Positions 35,101-46,741 of a stretch of 64,000 nucleotides of DNA are shown here, one piece after another. Position 1 is the stretch's first letter. Every line of letters starts with the position of its first letter. Under the pieces are notes generated by a model. That model was not told the origin of the DNA, made no database searches, and saw only the letters and a program-made list of their open reading frames with translations. The stretch is taken from positions 9,114,001-9,178,000 of the forward strand of contig NC_047068.1 of the NCBI RefSeq assembly GCF_902459465.1, written 5' to 3'. Origin of the DNA: Asterias rubens. Its lineage: Eukaryota; Echinodermata; Asteroidea; Forcipulatida; Asteriidae. Position numbers and translations under genes: made by a program.

Positions 35101-38100
35101 ACTTGTTGAGCTGCTGTATTTGAGAAATGAGTAAAACAAATCTCAGGAGGGGAAAATTATTTTAGCATTTAGAAATTATTTTTGTGCAATACTTTTTTTT
35201 TTTACATATTTCTAAAAAAACTACCTAAGTAAAGTAACTGCCTGAATTGTTCCTATTTCATATTGTTTGGCTAATACTACTACTGTAAAAAGTGTACACT
35301 AAATTCTTGATGTTTCAAAATGTTTTTGTTTATTTACTGTTGCAGTTTTACCCAAAGGATGCAACTTTCAAGGCTAAACCTATTGTAGAATGGGCGTACA
35401 ACCATCGAGAAATTGTAAGTAGACAAGTTCATGAACAAAAAGGTACAAATGGTTTTTTCATGTATTCTGTTCAGGAAACACTCACATTCCAGTAAGGCCG
35501 AGGTATAGTCGGTCGCGCGATGGAAATCTTGACGCACGATCATGTAAAAAGACACAGTTTTTAGGCCTCAGCAATGACTATAAACTGTGTTTTGAAAGGG
35601 TCGCACGTCAAGATTTCCATCGTCCGACCATCACGCGGCAGACTATAAACAGGCCTGTACAATTGCCCTCTAATTTTGAAAACATAAAACCTTTCCTTTT
35701 TGGAAAAAAGCTGTCAAAATGTACAGTGTTTCCCAAAATAGGAAATGTTGGTCTTGATCAGGTAATTTTGTGAATACATGTACAGACCTCAAATTTCATC
35801 TTTGAACTTGTTGAAAGGGCAAGGCCACTTTAATTTTGCAAAGGGCACTTCCATTAAGAAAATCTGCAATGGGAACTTTTTGAAGTGCACCAAGGTCAAG
35901 ACTAGGATTATTCCAGGCTTGCACGTAATGGGAGACTTTCCAACACTATGGTGGCAGCAGACTTACCGGGTAAATTTCCATTGTTTACGTAGTTCTGAAC
36001 ATGCGCATGATTCTGAGAACAATGGCTTTACCCGGTAAGTCTGCTGCCACCTATCGTCCCAGAATGTCTCCTGTTGTCTCCAGTCATTTTCTAATGTGTC
36101 TTTTCGTTTACCACACTAGGTTGTACAGTGGTTAGCACCAGCTGGTGTGAAGAGTACTATAATGGTCAGCCAGATAGGAGGATCACCAGCAGTGGTCCTG
36201 TTGACTCCTCATGATGACCAACAAGGCCTCGCTAACAACTTCTACCTGGTGAGTAATACAAACCGCCATGTTGGTAGTCGAAAAACATTGACAATGAAGT
36301 CTTGCATCTACTCTCATAAAACACATAATGAAACAATACATGTATCAAGTGGAGTGTTGAGTCAAGGCCAAGGAGTTAGTTCTCGATACTTGAAAAATAA
36401 GCTGTACTAAAAGTCATAATACGCAACACTCGACTGAAAATGTACCTAAACTCCTATTTTAAGCACACTTTCTTTTCTGCTTTCCTCTGTGCATTTATTA
36501 TATTTCTGCAAGGAATAAATTCATGCAAAATATAAAATTTAAGTTGTCTTAGATCTTTTAGATGTTACGATAACAACATTTCGTACATAAAGTACTCATA
36601 ATTCTTCGTACTCATGCACAGAGATCAAGTACTTGGTACTCAGCTTTTGGACTCATTGCATTGATATCAGATGTTGTTATTGGGCATCAAACCGGATTTC
36701 TATTCAGCCATCAATGCGCAATGAGCAATGCGGATATCCAGGTTTTCAGTTTTGCCAAGGCTTTGGTTTTTCTTGAGGCTCTGCATTTTTCTCGGCTGCG
36801 GCTTAATTACTTTATTTTATTTTATATGTAACTATTTTTTGGTATGCAAATGGCCTGACACACAAACCTAAAGGCCACTTCAAGGTGTGGGCTACAATCA
36901 ACGTTGTTTCCAGGGGTCGTTGCCACATACTCCTGGGTCTGAAACAGGGTTACCCCCTTTACAGTCCGTACATGTATGCGGATGTAGGCTTGGGTATCAT
37001 CCATCAGACACCTTGCCGGTAGAGTGGAAACCACTACCTCCCCAACTTGTTATGAATGTTTCAGTGTTTTGCAAAACTGGAGAAAAATGATTGACTTACT
37101 TGGTTTATCTCAACAGCTTAAAGAAGTTGCCTTGCAATATTACAACTGTGGGAACACCAGACACGTCAGGAATTTAGTCAGAACTCTTCATCGAGCAAGG
37201 GATGTAGACCAAAAAGATTGCGAGGACTTTGAAGAAGCTAGTGAAGATGATTATATGTCAAATGATTGCGATTGCTGTCAGACTCTAGCCAACATACCAA
37301 TCACAATGGCTTCACCTCATGGACGCAATGTCTGCCAGGTTTGTGAGCAGTCTTCAGGGCTATTACCTCACTCCTGCAGCCCATCTCACCGACATGACCA
37401 AGCCACAATGTTGAATCTGATCCACGGTATGGCATCCCTCGTTCCCAATACCTGCCTCCATATGAACTATTACTACAGTCCTTTCAGTCGCCTTCAGTTG
37501 TGCTGCATGCAGTGTGACGAGCCTCAACAACACATGTGCTGCCAGAGTGAACAGTGTGCCCTTACTAAAAGGAGTGCAATTAAATCAGACTGCCACCAGG
37601 TACCAAACCTGGCTAATAGTGACAGAAAATGCCAGCAGACTTTCAAATCCACGTCTGGTAAGACGAAATGGACAAGTGCTTCCTCCAGTACAATAAGAAA
37701 ATCTGGGTGTCACTCGCAAAGTTCACCGAGTGACGTATTTCATGCACATTTAGGTCAATTTACTGGGCTGGGATGTAGGACTAATCGAACAGTAAACTTC
37801 TTTGCAATGAGGTCAGAGTACTTCTGGGTGTTTGCAGAGCGACTTGGAATCGCAAATATTAGTGACTTTAAAAACTCGGGTGAGAAAGCGCTGGTCTTAC
37901 TTGATATAGAGGTAAGTCGTGGTTTTAGGGTAGATCTGTAGGACTTTAGGAAGGTAAACTTTGGTTTACTGACATAGTTTTCACAGCCATATTGGTGTTG
38001 GCACTCAAGCCTTCAGGGTGCTAAAGCTTAACGCGAACAATACACATGGTGCCCAATGCTTAATCTATTAGCTTGAATTGTAGCTGCAACGTGTCCCAAC

Positions 38101-40929
38101 CGTCCAATATTTATTAATATTTGATCCTATATTAAATTTGTTAAGTGTCTGAACACTGAACAGTATAGACCAATATTGTTGATAATCAAACAGCTTTGGT
38201 TGGCATGGACGGATGATTGGCTGATTGTGGGCAAAGCATTCAATCTTGTCAACAGATGCTGTGACCAAATTCAAAATTTTCTGCAAACTTTCAATGAAAT
38301 CAAGTACATGTACCTCCGATGATTAGTTGCTTTGTTCATGTTGTTTCCAACAGATTCAACATTAGTTATGATGATTTGTGTAACATTGCTACAAACTGAC
38401 CATCTGTTCTTGTTTTTGCTTTCCGTAGTCTTCCAACCTCAGTTGGCAAAAACTTGGGCTATGACATTGCAATAGAAAGTTCTATATGGTACATGGCAAA
38501 ATAAAGTATGATACGCCGTACAGATGTACATACTACAGACGGTCCATCATTCAAGAGACAAGGATCTGTAAAAGTGTGATGTAATGATATCCAAAACTTA
38601 AAAGGTGTTACAAACTCTTGCAAAACAGCTAAAATAACTTTCCCTTTTTTTCTCTTTTCATTTTCAGGCAGAGCAGCAACATTTTCTTAACGAGGCTGTT
38701 ACAACCACCGCAATAAAACATTTTATATTTAATTACACAATGTCCAATTTGACGAGACATCTACGTTCGTCTAGACACAGTATTAAGCCAAGTTTTTGTG
38801 GTCATGCGTCCAGTATTTGTGTCCAGGAAGTGGTCTCCTCTACCTTTACAGAGCTGGTTTTGGACAATGAAAAAGTAAGTATTTTTATCTGGTTGGAAAA
38901 TTAAGTAATTTTTATCTGGTCGGTGTAAGCCTATGTAGGGCTTGATATTTAAATTTGACCATAGGTCCAAGGCCAGTGATTTTAATATTGGTGTAGTACC
39001 CAGGGGTAATAATGGGTACCTGCGAGGGTTGAAGTAGACTGGTCCCCTGAGGATAAAGACAGGCACTGGTCTTACATGCCCAGCGATTTCATTGGATACA
39101 ATAATTTCATAGGATAATCTTGCTTTGACGTCAGCTTTCCATATCTGTGTTATGATTGGTCCGAGGTGATCTAGTGTCAGCTTGCACTTTAGACCATCCG
39201 CATACAGTAAACATAATGTTGTGTACATCATGTAATGTTGTTTTAATATTTCAATATGTATTACATGTTTGTGTGTGTTTACATGTCTGTATGAATTGAC
39301 TGCTAATCTCTATGTGAAATGAACGCGAGGTCAAAGGTAAATTTACATCTGGTCATCCGGTCAGGCAGGTATCTGGCATTATTCGTGAGCCTCAAAGTGT
39401 GACGTCAAATGTTAAGGCTAGCCCTATGCCAGTAATTTTAATGTTAGGTTACTACCTAGAGGTATAAATGGGTACCTATGAGAGTACAGGTTGAAATTGA
39501 GTTTCGGAGCACCACGGCAGCCCGAGGCTGTATTCTCTCCTGGGAGCTAATAATACATAAGTAAGATTCAGGGAATGTTATTGCCCATTGACCAGCCTTC
39601 GATTTCACCAAACTCATCCTAACTTAGGATTAATCCTAGGACTTGGGACGACTTAAGTTCCGTATCCTTATACGTTAGGACACAATGTGCCCGTCCTAAG
39701 TTAAGACAGGTTACCCGTCCTATCTCGAGATAGGATTAACCCTAGCGTTTCGTGAAATTGGCTGCAGGGCACTTATGCAAAGCACATTGAAACATTACTG
39801 TAATCAAATGCAACAGTAGGAACTAGGTATTGTTAATGAATTGATCTGGTTGATTTGATTTCTTGCCAGGATGTGCTGTTACTGTACTATGCACCGTGGT
39901 GTGGTTTCTGCAAGAGAATGCATCATCTGTACCTCATGCTGGCCAAAGTCTTCCAGAAATCATCCAATCTTATAATTGCGAGGTAAATATTCCATTTAAA
40001 TTTTTTATATTTTATTGTGTACAACAACAAAACGGTGTGTGTCACATGAGCTTGCACATTTGCAGAAGAAAATGTTTCTTAATTGGGTGTGTGTAACATC
40101 GTAAAGACATCGAAAAAAAACTGTTCACAGATCTACGTGCACTGAGCTTACCCCAAGCAACAATTTCAGCTTTCTCAAAAAATACATTACCTATAAAGGT
40201 GTAGTTTCTGACGATATTTTATATTATCAACAGCTCTTTAGTGTTTTGTATCAAGGAAGTTTTTATGGTCATTAATCTTTGCAGAAATTACCATAGGTGT
40301 ACCCTTCCTTTAAAGACAATGGACACTATTGGTAATTGTCAAAGACAAGTCTTCTCACTTGGTGTATCTAAACATATGCATAAAATAACAAACCTGTGAA
40401 AATTTGAGCCTAATTGCTCGTCGAAGTTGCCAGATAACAATGAAAGAAAAAACACCCTGGTTACACGAAGTTGTGTGCTTTCAGATGCTCGATTTCGAGA
40501 CCTCAAATTCTAAACTTGAGGTCTCGATATCAAATTCGTGGAAAGTTACTTATTTCTCGAAAACTACGTCACTTCAGAGGGAGCCGTTTCTCACAATGTT
40601 TTATACCATCAACCTCTCCCCATTACTCGTCACCAAGTAAGGTTTCATGCTAATAATTATTTTGAGTCATTACCAATAGTGTCCACTGTCTTTAAAGAGT
40701 GACTTTATTTCATGATTTGATAGAAATCTTTTAATTTCCCGTTTCCCTGCCCAGAATTGATGGTGATGCCAATGACCTTCCGTGGCATCTAACCCATACC
40801 TCCTACCCAGCTCTGCTTATGTTTCCTGCGGGTAGAAAAGACCGAAGCCAGAGATTTCCAACATCCTCCACACTCAATCTCCCGAATATGATCAAGTTTG
40901 TGCTTCAACATACGACGTTACTTCCATAA
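29120..40929 (+). CDS. TXNDC11: TXNDC11-type thioredoxin domain protein of the ER membrane
   Basis: Ten coding exons: 29120-29394, 32027-32240, 33165-33395, 34240-34446, 35346-35414, 36120-36248, 37117-37911, 38668-38874, 39870-39982, 40755-40929; every junction keeps frame, giving about 804 residues. An N-terminal hydrophobic segment (about residues 71-88) suits an ER membrane anchor. The first thioredoxin-like domain reads YYAHWDGNS, lacking a CxxC. The last has LLYYAPWCGFCKRMHH (C720, C723) and continues with IDGDANDLPW and a LPNMIKFVL end. NCWWMHGSCRRQ, FTGLGCRTNRT and FWVFAERLGI match the family. Exon 7 is Cys/His-rich. Human TXNDC11 (EFP1) binds DUOX and acts with EDEM2 in ER mannose trimming; that role is inferred here. 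The stop comes right after the thioredoxin domain, without the C-terminal coiled coil of vertebrate proteins. A second in-frame ATG is at 29156. The exon 2 donor (CAG|GTTCGT) is weak. Confidence 0.93.
29434..29569. mobile_element. Short palindromic element (GGCGCCACC family, family O), intact copy
   Basis: Ends AACTTTCCGTATGGCGCCAC and the inverse GTGGCGCCATACAGAAACTT. The centre carries AAAGGGATATATCAATCAGG and ACTATATTATTTTATTTCG. It starts 40 bp after exon 1 of the TXNDC11-type gene and shows the uninterrupted form of the element split at 57886-60277. Confidence 0.78.
29664..30474. mobile_element. Family A copy carrying a nested insertion
   Basis: TTAA at 29664-29667 and 30471-30474. Removing 29921-30400 plus one target copy restores a continuous family A sequence across CAACCTCTCCCCATCACTTG. 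Part of the arm between 29868 and 29880 is also deleted. Confidence 0.88.
29921..30400. mobile_element. 480-bp non-autonomous hAT-like element with 8-bp target duplication
   Basis: Flanked by ATCACTTG at 29913-29920 and 30401-30408. Terminal inverted repeats start GGGTCCTACTACTTGCCGTC and extend 29 bp. Beyond them are more copies of GAGTTGACGGC (and its complement GCCGTCAACTC) in subterminal position. The centre has no transposase frame. An 8-bp duplication with a short inverted repeat is typical of the hAT superfamily; the superfamily is inferred. Confidence 0.85.
30625..31442. mobile_element. 818-bp non-autonomous element with opposed GAGTTGAC arrays and 8-bp target duplication
   Basis: Flanked by AGAAATGG at 30617-30624 and 31443-31450. 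The left end (30625-30695) holds about four units of CAACTCGGTCCCAAGT. The right end (31259-31434) holds eleven units of the complementary 16-mer. The two outermost 22 bases match at 14 positions as inverted repeats. The AT-rich middle (about 30780-31250) has no transposase. It is inside intron 1 of the TXNDC11-type gene. Confidence 0.8.
31259..31434. repeat. 16-bp tandem repeat, 11 units
   Basis: Unit TTGGGACCGAGTTGAC repeated exactly in phase over 176 bp. Units 2, 3, 10 and 11 carry point changes. It forms the right subterminal array of the element at 30625-31442. Confidence 0.96.
32903..33013. mobile_element. Short palindromic element in intron 2 of the TXNDC11-type gene
   Basis: TTTGTGGAATATGGAAAGAT and TATAGCGCGTAGCTGCGTCC at the left are matched by GGGAGCAGAAGCGCTATATT and CATTCCACGAA at the right, around CCAACTCGACTTTCGGCCTT. 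About 110 bp, not coding. A 25-bp direct duplication (AATGTTTCATCAGGTTTGTT) follows at 33021-33100. Confidence 0.65.
34620..34885. mobile_element. Long-armed palindromic element with a THAP-like start peptide in the loop
   Basis: Arms of roughly 115 bp pair almost throughout: AATCGAGGCAGACTTTGCCT with AGGCAAAGTCTGCCTCGATT, and GTACATGTACGGACCAAGTC with GACTTGGACGTACATGTAC. The loop at 34730 starts an ATG frame reading MSTRCIAAECRKT, resembling the N-terminus of THAP zinc fingers. The frame then runs into the right arm. It is in intron 4 of the TXNDC11-type gene. Confidence 0.7.
35021..35200. mobile_element. Half copy of family D
   Basis: Starts TTAAAGGGTCTGTTCTAGGA and includes CACACAGTTTGAAGATAATG and GAGAAATGAGTAAAACAA; the second arm is missing. 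Confidence 0.65.
35504..35655. mobile_element. TATAGTCGGTCGCGCGATGG palindromic element (family N, copy 1)
   Basis: GTATAGTCGGTCGCGCGATG followed by GAAATCTTGACG at the left is mirrored by CGTCAAGATTTCCATCG and CGGCAGACTATAAAC at the right. A related copy is at 58678-58803. Confidence 0.7.
35930..36072. mobile_element. 142-bp palindromic MITE, family E (copy 2)
   Basis: Nearly identical to 12012-12153 over its full length, including TTCCATTGTTTACGTAGTTC and ACATGCGCATGATTCTGAGA. It ends 47 bp before exon 6 of the TXNDC11-type gene. Confidence 0.8.
39600..39764. mobile_element. Diverged family H palindromic element
   Basis: GATTTCACCAAACTCATCCT at the left and CCCTAGCGTTTCGTGAAATT at the right form the ends. 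Inside are TAACTTAGGATTAATCCTAGG and GTCCTAAGTTAAGAC motifs. It lies in intron 8 of the TXNDC11-type gene, inside an inverted SINE-tail-like repeat (39500-39820). Confidence 0.6.
40310..40695. mobile_element. Family A copy in the last intron of the TXNDC11-type gene
   Basis: TTAA at 40310-40313 and 40692-40695; ends AGACAATGGACACTATTGG and CCAATAGTGTCCACTGTC. It finishes 60 bp upstream of the last exon. Confidence 0.87.
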
Positions 40930-41000
40930 AGACAAGTCAGTACCAAGGTATTTTTTTTTATTCCTGCTCTTCCATTGCCACTTTTCTTTCACATCGAAGG

Positions 41001-41334
41001 GTTTGGGTAGTTTTTGTAGGACACAAAACACATTGTCCACAGATTTACACTAAACTTACACAGTTTGAAGATAATGAGAGTAGAAAGCTTCCCTGAAAAT
41101 ATTACGTGCTGAGGTGCTGTAGTTTTGTGAGAAATGAGTAAAACAATGTCACGAAAATACGTTTAACATTAATATTTTCGTGGCATTGTTTTCTCATTTC
41201 TCAAAAACCACAGCACTTCAGAAAGTAATATTTTTAGGGAAGCTTTCTACCTTCATTATCTTCAAACCGAGTAAGTTTAAAGAAAATCTGTGGACATTTT
41301 GTTTTGTGTTAGAAAAAGTACCCAGACCCTTTAA
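41001..41334. mobile_element. TTAA-type palindromic repeat, family D (copy 3)
   Basis: AGGGTTTGGGTAGTTTTTGT at the left pairs with AAAAAGTACCCAGACCCTTT at the right, followed by TTAA at 41331-41334. The interior pairs over GAGAAATGAGTAAAACAATG. It starts 72 bp after the TXNDC11 stop codon, so it may be part of the 3' UTR. Confidence 0.75.
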
Positions 41335-41506
41335 GTGGTTTTTATAGGCCTGCAACTTATAGCTGATTAACTCATTTTGGGTTGATCAGCTGTGTCATTG
41401 AATACCGAATGACACAGTAAAAAGTATTGATGTTGCTCTTCACTTTCTGTTTTTCTTTTTTTTTCAATATTTAGTCCTGGTCTGGAGACCCGTCTCTGTA
41501 GCCTGA

Positions 41507-41672
41507 CCTGGGGTGCGTTTTGGCGGCGGTAACCAAAAAGTGTTTCGGTTGTTGGTCGTTGGTTCTGCTGTTCAGACTGAAACAATAACCGAGTTGTGAG
41601 CTCCGTTACCGTTTTGGTTATGATGTCAGAAACAATTATTGGTTACAGCCGCCAAAATGCACCCCAGATCTG
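41507..41672. mobile_element. Palindromic element, GGTGCGTTTTGGCGGC ends
   Basis: CTGGGGTGCGTTTTGGCGGC and its inverse GCCGCCAAAATGCACCCCAG bound about 165 bp. GGTAACCAAAAAGTG and the GTTACCGTTTTGGTT segment lie inside. Confidence 0.72.
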
Positions 41673-42972
41673 TTCTAGTTCCTGGACTAACTTTAAAAAA
41701 TAAAATTGGGAATTTTTTTTTTGCATTTGTTGGTAGGGATAAAAAGCATTGATTAGTTTTTGGACTCAAAGCTAACTGATTGTTAAGTTCATACTAGAAC
41801 CATTTTTTTTGAACAGTCGAGTTCGGTTGTTACAACCAAAATTAAGGACAATGTGTTTTACAGGCTGAGAATTGTGCATGGTTTTTTTAAACTATTTTCT
41901 CCTGACTCGCAGAACGCATTAAGGGTAGATTTTTACAGGTTTGCTATTTCATGTTCAGTGTACAGTTGCTCACCCAAACATGAACCCTGTATGTGACTAT
42001 TTTGTAAGCTCTACCAATTCTGCATAATGCTTTTAACCATAGTACTACATTAGTTTATAAAACCACTCTCTGAGTCCAGAGTCTGCGTTTATTGGTTTCC
42101 TCAAAACCAACAAAAGGGACATCATTGGTTCCCATTTTACTTAATGCATTATTTGGGTTACTAAGATAACATTATATTAATATCCTAATTTTATTGAATA
42201 TATTATGAGCAACTAACTTTAAATTCAATCTGCAAGTGCCTTCCTTTGGTCAATTTTGTTATAATCAAACGATGTCAACATTTTGGCTCTGACAGAATGT
42301 TTTATGTGCCACCTAATAAGCTTCAGCCTATTAATGGATTTAGTGTTTACAGCTTACAAGTATTTCCTAATCAGCCGTCTTCTGTGCAAGTGAAGTTTGA
42401 GTGTCTGGTACTCTGACTTACATTGGTCATAAGTTAACACTAAATTTTGAATTCCCCAGGCGTCTGTGTAGCATCTGCCAATATTGTGTGCCCCAACATT
42501 GGTAAAACACAACATTCAAAGATCTACACAATAACTTATACACGTATAGGGTATGGTCATGGTGGAAAACTGCCGCTGAATTTTGTTGGCTGAAATACTA
42601 GTTTTGAGAGAAATGAGAAAAGTGTAGTTTTGGTCTCACAACTCGGAAATTTAATGTTATACAGTGTTAAAACGATGATGGGATTTTGCACTATTTTCTC
42701 ATGACTCAATTGACTGGTTGAGCGTTACTTTTCACAGGTCTGTAAATTTCCTGTATTCGTTGTCACAAAAGTGTGAATGCGTGGTCCTATTTCGTTGTGC
42801 TGCTTACAACAGATTTCTGCGATTACAACTTTTTGTACAGCACTTAGTTCTATTAGTCATAAGCATATAATTCCAGGGTTATGTGGAGCCATGAAATCGG
42901 ATCCCATGCTTCGACAATGATGTCCACAGGCTTATTTAAAACCTTGAAACTTTTGTGCCATAACATTAATAG
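41673..42972. other. Intergenic stretch, nothing recognised
   Basis: AT-rich sequence between the convergent TXNDC11- and DUS1L-type genes. No gene or clear repeat structure was found. It may include the 3' UTR of the TXNDC11-type gene. Confidence 0.4.
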
Positions 42973-43163
42973 ACCCTTCCCATGAAATATGTAAATTGCA
43001 CATAGCGCGTGCGCACTAACGTTTTGGTTGGCACAATGAGGGAACATCGCGCTGCGATTGCGCCTCTGCTTAGTGCACAACTCTATGGCGTTTGCCAACC
43101 AACAGGGTCTGTACGCATGCGTGAATGTGATTAGCATATTTCATGGGAAGGGTCCATTGAAAG
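42973..43163. mobile_element. Palindromic element, GACCCTTCCCATGAAATATG ends
   Basis: GACCCTTCCCATGAAATATG (left) and CATATTTCATGGGAAGGGTC (right) are 19-20 bp inverted repeats. The interior shows GGTTGGCACAATGAGGGAAC and a diverged inverse GGCGTTTGCCAACCAAC. Confidence 0.78.
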
Positions 43164-43682
43164 TCAGTTGTAAAGGTGTTACCAGACATTCCTGATAATG
43201 TACTAGTGTTCCTTTGGTTGTTTCATGTACATGTACAATGCAAAATAATACCTGGGGTTATTTTAACAATTTGATTGTTTTTAATCCTATATAAATGTAG
43301 ATACATGTACAATAAAATTAACCTGTGATATTTCATTCATAAATACCTCAGACAGTTTCGCTATTCCTATAACCTGTTTATGAGCAGTAAAAAGTGTTGA
43401 TACATGTACGTGCGTGCTTGCACCTGTGCTTATATAAGACAGTTTCTTCATTCCTGTTGGTCGAGAGCAACGGCTGAAACAGTTGTGCTACATCAAGCGA
43501 TACGCGCGATGCGCACAGCATTCCCTTATAAGGAGTTGTTTACCTGAGGGCCTTACCATTTCATAGCTGGAGGGGTGTTGTGTTGAAAGAAATCATTGAA
43601 CAATTATAATTTTTGCATTTATTTTACTATTTTTACCAAAAGTGTTGCCGTTTTTGACCGAAAAGGTATTGATGAATGGGAA

Positions 43683-43842
43683 TCAAAGTGTGTTGAATCG
43701 GTTTTCAACTAATGGTTTAAACCCGCCGAGGCCTGGTTGTTGATAATTTACCTCGACTTCGTCTCGGTAAAATGATCAAGAACCAGGCCTCGTTGGGATT
43801 AAACCACTAGTTGAAAACCCCTTCACCACACATTGATTCCCT
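43683..43842. mobile_element. Palindromic element with a GAGGCCTGGTT core
   Basis: GAATCAAAGTGTGTTGAATC and GGTTTTCAACTAATGGTTTA pair with TAAACCACTAGTTGAAAACC and ACCACACATTGATTC. The centre pairs CGAGGCCTGGTTGTTG with AAGAACCAGGCCTCG around CCTCGACTTCGTCTCGG. Confidence 0.75.
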
Positions 43843-43877
43843 TATTTAAAAAGGTGGTAGCATCTTTGAGATATCAC

Positions 43878-43993
43878 CAACAATCTGGAACAGTAATTGT
43901 CCATGCTGGAAACTTCAACAATCTGGAACAGTAATTGTCCATGCTGGAAGAATTCAACAATCTGGAACAGTAATTGTCCACGCTGGAAGAATT
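43878..43993. repeat. 38-39-bp direct repeat, 3 units
   Basis: CAACAATCTGGAACAGTAAT followed by TGTCCATGCTGGAAG recurs at 43878, 43916 and 43955 with two or three substitutions. Confidence 0.93.
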
Positions 43994-44074
43994 CTCCGTA
44001 ATTGGAATACACAATCTGAGAAACATTTCTGAGACTAAAAATCCCATTGCATTCCTTTCAAGGGAATCTTTTCT

Positions 44075-44438
44075 TTAAAGGAACACGTTGCCTTGGATCG
44101 GACGAGTTGGTCCATAAAAAGCGTTTGTAACCTTTTTTTATAAAATGCATATGGTTGGAACGATGTTTTAAAAGTAGAATACAATGGTCCACACAAATTT
44201 GCCTCGAAATTGCGTGGTTTTCCTTTTACTGCGCGAACTAACACAGTCGGCCATTTATGGCCGACCGTGTTAGTCGACGAGGTTGAAGGAAAACCGTGCA
44301 ATTTTGAGGCATGTTTGTGTGGATTATTATTGTATTCTACTTTTACAACATCTTTCTACCCATATGCATTTTATTAAAAACAGTTACAAACGCTTTTCAA
44401 AGACCAACTCGTCCGATCCAAGGCAACGTGTTCCTTTA
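44075..44438. mobile_element. TTAA-flanked palindromic element, family B (copy 2)
   Basis: TTAA then AGGAACACGTTGCCTTGGAT at the left; ATCCAAGGCAACGTGTTCCT then TTAA at the right. The central arms GGCCATTTATGGCC form a perfect palindrome. Confidence 0.87.
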
Positions 44439-45800
44439 ATGTAATACATTATGGGCAGCTGCAGTGCTTATAGCAAGTAGTTTTTTATATTTACCAAAGG
44501 TAAACCCCTCTGTTGTGAAAATCGAAACAGCCCTTTTTTGAAATTTAGTGTGGGATTTTCTGATATTTACATTTAAAAATATTTGCATGTAACTAAATTG
44601 TTACCAATACAATGCAATGGTGTACCTTCTTGAAACTAACAGTTGTGTAATTTTGTTGGTGTTCTATAAAGGTTCAGATGTAAGAAAAAACATTTGACAC
44701 ATAAGTGCATTGTAATATTAGTAATTACTTTAATCCTTTTGTTTTTTTGTAACAAGAAGAATTCTTTATTATATATTACTTTATACAAGAGGTTCATCCC
44801 ATTATACTACTGTGTGTTTTGATGACAATGTAACATCCATGATCAGTGTTTGAAAAATCAAAATAATATATTTTTTATTTATAAATACGAGTGTAAATAA
44901 AAAGTAATCCATTGTTCTTGTACAATGTATACTAATTTATTAAAATTAAAAACAAACTTGGAATGATTGTCAAAAACGTTGTGCTTTAAAACAGATATTA
45001 CTTGAAGGCTTGGTGAATTCTTTCATTTAATATGTACTTTGTTTTGCTAAGATCAATTGAAAGAAAAGTACCTGAGAAAAAGCAAATTAATATCTTATGG
45101 GCTATAAGCTTGAGTGAACAACAATGTTTTGAGATTTTCCTCTAAATCCCTTACAGAAGATATGTTGCGAACATTTTCAGGCAAAATTTGACAAGTACAT
45201 GTACACAAGGCTATAGTACACATTTTCAAGCAACATTATTTAAGTACACAAGGCTATAGCCTTGCACACATGATTTTCAGCCATTTTCAGTCCAGAGTGT
45301 GTAGTGAAGTTTAGATGATGCATTTATATACAGTTCGATATGCACAATATCTTGATTTAAAGCATTCTTCACAAATGGCAGACTATGGCCAGACTGTGAC
45401 AACAGTGTTGGGGTTAATAGAAATACATGATTCAGACTGGCATCAGGTTTTGAGTACTGCTTTTGTGAGTTCGAATCCCACCTGAGTAATATGCATGTGG
45501 GTTTTTCCTGCAGGACTGGAGGGGGGGGGGGGAACTTGAGCATAACACACTACAATCTTTCAGTTGATAGATCACTTTTGACGTTTGTATTTAAAGGCTC
45601 AAAATGAACACTTGACCTCATGGCCCTAGGCCAGTGAATTTAGTGTTGTCCAGGAAACTTACAGCAGTCTTGTGTTTTTGAACAATAACGTCTCACTGCA
45701 CTTTAAATTTAAAGTTGATAAATACAAATATCTTTCAATTTCTTTTGAGTATTTAAACCCATACAGAATAACGAGATAAATCTTCTTTTAGAAAAACAGC
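44439..45800. other. Intergenic stretch, no gene seen
   Basis: AT-rich. A fragment at 45465-45535 has a box-B-like GAGTTCGAATCCC followed by TTTTTCCTGCAGGACTGGAG, a partial group-3 SINE. AATAAA near 44893 on the plus strand and TTTATT near 44937 could be polyadenylation signals for either convergent gene; this is not decidable here. Confidence 0.4.
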
Positions 45801-45803
45801 TTA

Positions 45804-46165
45804 AAGGGAAGGTACACGTTTGGTAATTACTCAAAACAAATATATACTTAAAAACGGACTTGGTAACGAGCATTGGAGAGCTGCCGATAGTATAAGACAT
45901 TGTGGAAAACGACTCCCTCTGAAGTAACATAGATTTTGAGAAAGAGGTAATTTCTCACTAAAATATTAAAAGACTTTTAGTCCTATCTGGAAAGCACACA
46001 AATTCGTCCAACAAGGGTGTTTTTTCTTTCATCATTTTCTCGGAACCTCCGATGACCAATTGAGCCCAAATTTTCTAAGGCTTGTTATTTTATGCTTATG
46101 ATGGGATACACCAAGTGAGAACACTGGTCTTTGACAATTACCAATAGTGTACAGTGCCTTTTTAA
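45804..46165. repeat. Diverged family A copy
   Basis: AAGGGAAGGTACACGTTTGG to CCAATAGTGTACAGTGCC, with TGACCAATTGAGCCCAAATT inside. The left end has drifted to a different sequence (AGGTACACG), perhaps a subfamily. Confidence 0.65.
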
Positions 46166-46741
46166 ATGTCAAATCGTGTACTTGGTGTTCTACTCAATTT
46201 GATTCCAGTCTTGTAACAACTTCTCTGGTCCAGTAAAAGTTTTGAGCTACAAGCTCTGCAGTCTTGTGGTTTTTACCCAAAATTTGAGCACTGCTATATG
46301 CAGTGCTCAAATTAGAAAACAATTGCAGAACATCTATGTGCCTTTTCCTTTGGTTAGCAACACCATCCAACCAGTAAGACCAATATTTTTAACGGCTCTT
46401 ACTTTAAATGACAAATCTGTGAACTTCACAAAAAGTGTAAAAATGTACTCTTTACAAAAACAGCGCTACTCCAGAGCTTAAAAACAAACACATTCAAAAG
46501 ATATGGATAGAAGTTTTTTTTATAATTTATATTTTTGAGTAATTGCATTGAAATAATAAATTTGAGCACTTTTGACAAAGTGTTGCGACCCACCTGACAT
46601 TTTTAAAATATTAAACTATTAAAATAATACTTTCCTGAATCAGCTTAAGCGGGAAAGAAATTCACATTTAAAAATGAAAACTTCAAAACTCGCCATAAAA
46701 ATAGTTTCAAAATATACTCGATTCTCCATGATTCGAAGATG

